Positions 13,469-14,815 of a stretch of DNA of 14,815 nucleotides are shown here, one piece after another; position 1 is the first letter of the stretch; each line of letters begins with the position of its first letter. Source of the DNA: Chloroflexota bacterium (GTDB lineage Bacteria; Chloroflexota; Dehalococcoidia; Lucifugimonadales; JACPCL1); contig JACQUH010000103.1 of NCBI GenBank assembly GCA_016210375.1, forward strand, positions 1 through 14,815, read 5' to 3'. The notes beneath the pieces are model-generated. The model did not search any database, was not told where the DNA came from, and worked only from the letters and a program-made list of their open reading frames with translations. The position numbers were made by a program, and so were the translations under genes.

Positions 13469-13828
13469 ATGATAGAGAACATAGCAGGGGTCATCATCTG
13501 GTCGGAGTATGTGGAGCGCCTGGCTGCGTTCTACCGGGATGTGCTGGGGCTGGCCGTACACTCCTGGCGGCCCTCCTTTGTCGCCTTCACTGTGGGGGAG
13601 ACGCGCCTGAGCATTGGCAAGCATGATGGGGTGGTGGGCCCGACCAGGGACCCTTATCGCATCATGGTGAACTTCGGTGTGAAAGACATCCACCTGGCCT
13701 ACCATGAGCTCAGGGCCAAGGGAGTGGAGTTCCTCCGTTTGCCCCAACGAGAGCATTGGGGCGGATGGGTGGCCACGTTCCAGGACCCTGAAGGGAACAT
13801 CCTCCAGCTACTCCAACAGCCATCGTAG
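13469..13828 (+). CDS. VOC (glyoxalase/bleomycin-resistance fold) family protein
   Basis: A 119-residue single vicinal-oxygen-chelate protein with two beta-alpha-beta-beta-beta modules. Module 1 starts IAGVIIWSEYVERLAAFYRDVLGL; module 2 has YRIMVNFGVKDIHLAYHELRAKGVEF and ends with ATFQDPEGNILQLLQ, where the Glu/Asp-rich end is the usual metal-ligand or substrate region. The first module lacks the N-terminal His of metal-dependent glyoxalase I, so a metallo-enzyme role is not assured. I chose ATG 13469 because the family begins at that point; ATG 13427 adds 14 unmatched residues and neither has a strong ribosome site. Function could be lyase, dioxygenase-like or ligand binding. It is followed after 29 bp by a cysteine hydrolase and is likely co-transcribed. 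Confidence 0.85.
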   Translation: MIENIAGVIIWSEYVERLAAFYRDVLGLAVHSWRPSFVAFTVGETRLSIGKHDGVVGPTRDPYRIMVNFGVKDIHLAYHELRAKGVEFLRLPQREHWGGWVATFQDPEGNILQLLQQPS

Positions 13829-13857
13829 CCGCACACTGACATCCCGGGAGGCGCCCT

Positions 13858-14571
13858 ATGGTCACTGCGAGTTTGGGCCAGCAGACCACAGACCTGCTGG
13901 CGTACATCGGCGGGTGGTACCGCTCGCTTAAGTCCTTTTCCTTGCGGGACGAGGTGACAGCGCCCCAGGGGGCGGCGGTGCTTGCGGCGGACCTGGTAGA
14001 GGGCTTTTGCCGCCAGGGCAGCCTGGCCAGCCCCCGCATCCAGGGCATTGTCCCCGCTGCGGTCGGGGTGTTCCAGCGAGCCTACGCTCACGGGGTTCGC
14101 CGTTTCGTCCTGCTCCAGGACACCCACAGCCCCGGGGCCGAGGAGTTCCACGCCTTCCCGCCTCATTGCTTGCGGGGCAGCCCGGAGTCCCAGACCATCG
14201 CGGAGCTGCTGGCGCTTCCCTTCGCGCGGGACTTCCTCGTGGTGGAGAAGAACTCCTTGCATCCTGCCCTGGGCACCGACTTTGACCGGTGGATGGATGC
14301 CCACCCGGAGATGCGGGACTTCATCGTTGTGGGGGACTGCACGGACCTGTGCGTTTACAGCGTAGCCATGCACGTGCGCCTGCGGGCCAACGCTCACGAC
14401 TACCCCCAGCGTGTGATCGTGCCCGCGGACGCCGTGCAGACCTACGATATGCCGGTAGCCGCCGCCCATCAGCTAGGGACGCTGGCCCATCCCGGCGACC
14501 TCTTCCACCTGCTTTTTCTCTACCACATGGCCCTGAACGGGATAACGGTGGTGAGCAGCTTGGTGGAGTGA
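13858..14571 (+). CDS. Isochorismatase-fold cysteine hydrolase, nicotinamidase-like
   Basis: A 237-residue hydrolase of the nicotinamidase/isochorismatase family. The catalytic triad reads Asp45 (VLAADLVEGF), Lys131 (VVEKNSL) and Cys165 (VVGDCTDLCV). The metal-site signature of nicotinamidases is partly kept: QDTHSPGAEEFHAFPPHC has D88, H90, H98 and H103, which resembles the D-x-H...H pattern and the PPHC loop of PncA. Nicotinamide deamidation in NAD salvage is therefore the best guess, but other amides are possible. The N-terminal ~35 residues precede the usual first strand and include no signal peptide. ATG 13858 has GGGAGG seven bases upstream. It is the second gene after the VOC protein, and repeat element D follows its stop. 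Confidence 0.87.
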   Translation: MVTASLGQQTTDLLAYIGGWYRSLKSFSLRDEVTAPQGAAVLAADLVEGFCRQGSLASPRIQGIVPAAVGVFQRAYAHGVRRFVLLQDTHSPGAEEFHAFPPHCLRGSPESQTIAELLALPFARDFLVVEKNSLHPALGTDFDRWMDAHPEMRDFIVVGDCTDLCVYSVAMHVRLRANAHDYPQRVIVPADAVQTYDMPVAAAHQLGTLAHPGDLFHLLFLYHMALNGITVVSSLVE

Positions 14572-14711
14572 TCCCAGGGCGAAGGATGGAGGAACTGTCC
14601 ATAGAACCTAATCTGGGGACCCCTTGGAAACTATCTCAATATGGCATTTTTCACCCCAGCCTGATGGTTATTGAACAATTATGATGCCAATGAGACCCGA
14701 CCTCTCCCCCT

Positions 14712-14746
14712 ATAGTCCCCCTCTCCGCAACGGAGAGGGGGACTAT
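14712..14746. repeat. C-rich 16-bp perfect hairpin of element D
   Basis: Arms 14712-14727 and 14731-14746 are exact reverse complements around the loop CAA. Confidence 0.85.
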
Positions 14747-14754
14747 TATTCAAG

Positions 14755-14793
14755 GAAACTGTCTGATGCGGCTATGCCGCATCAGACAGTTTC
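14755..14793. repeat. Perfect 18-bp palindrome, CGGC-TAT-GCCG centre
   Basis: Arms 14755-14772 and 14776-14793 pair without mismatch around TAT. Compared with 8390-8428 four arm positions differ, each with the complementary change on the opposite arm. Confidence 0.9.
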
Positions 14794-14815
14794 AAACTAA
14801 TCTTCTCCCCCTTCC

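Larger units (their letters stand above)
14626..14815 (+). repeat. Intergenic repeat element D (continues past the window edge)
   Basis: It begins with module Y (14626-14668), then the C-rich hairpin (14712-14746), the perfect palindrome (14755-14793) and the end block TTCAAACTAATCTTCTCCCCC. It aligns end to end with the minus strand of 5873-6062. Bases 14572-14625 between the hydrolase stop and the element hold nothing I recognise. The element or its neighbour is cut by the window end. Confidence 0.75.

Noticed and set aside
13699..14469. A 256-codon minus-strand frame over the cysteine hydrolase
   Set aside because: Antisense shadow in GC-rich codons; the plus-strand product has an intact catalytic triad.

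Overview
The window is a GC-rich (a little over 60% by eye) bacterial chromosomal segment with about fifteen protein genes, no RNA genes, and a family of intergenic hairpin repeats. GTG and TTG starts are common. A coenzyme F420 ligase (cofE) lies near a likely F420-dependent flavin-fold enzyme, EF-Ts is the short form, and soluble multidomain histidine kinases are fused to DNA-binding output. This combination fits Chloroflexota (Dehalococcoidia or SAR202-like). That placement is inference; no rRNA or marker phylogeny is available here.

Layout. 134-886 (+) is cofE, facing a membrane-anchored di-heme cytochrome c (938-1840, -). 2037-2444 (+) is a PPOX-fold/FDOR-type enzyme, followed by plsY (2465-3034, +). 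Repeat element A fills the convergent gap. It is followed by the rpsB-tsf-pyrH operon (5652 down to 3476, -), which has a good promoter at 5701-5730 and a tsf start coupled to the rpsB stop. Repeat element B lies between rpsB and an ArsB/NhaD/YbiR-type ion transporter (6224-7477, +). A GNAT acetyltransferase (7623-8210, +) follows, then repeat element C, then a two-CBS-domain protein (8512-8970, +).

The minus-strand block 13240-9110 is the most unusual part. It encodes a GAF-PAS-histidine kinase fused to a receiver and an OmpR-type winged helix (831 aa), then an Hsp20 small heat-shock protein, then a receiver domain fused to a GyrI-like ligand-binding domain. The three are on one strand with short gaps and look like a stress or small-molecule signalling operon. 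The receiver inside the kinase fusion has Gly where the phosphoacceptor Asp should be, whereas the separate receiver-GyrI protein keeps its Asp. Divergently placed are a VOC/glyoxalase-fold protein (13469-13828, +) and a nicotinamidase-like cysteine hydrolase (13858-14571, +). Repeat element D follows and runs off the right edge.

The repeats share a modular order: a conserved ~40-nt module, then a C-rich hairpin, then a perfect 17-23 bp palindrome with a CGGC-NNN-GCCG centre. The palindrome arms differ between copies but stay perfectly self-complementary, and one neighbouring module is inverted in one copy. No transposase is present in the window.
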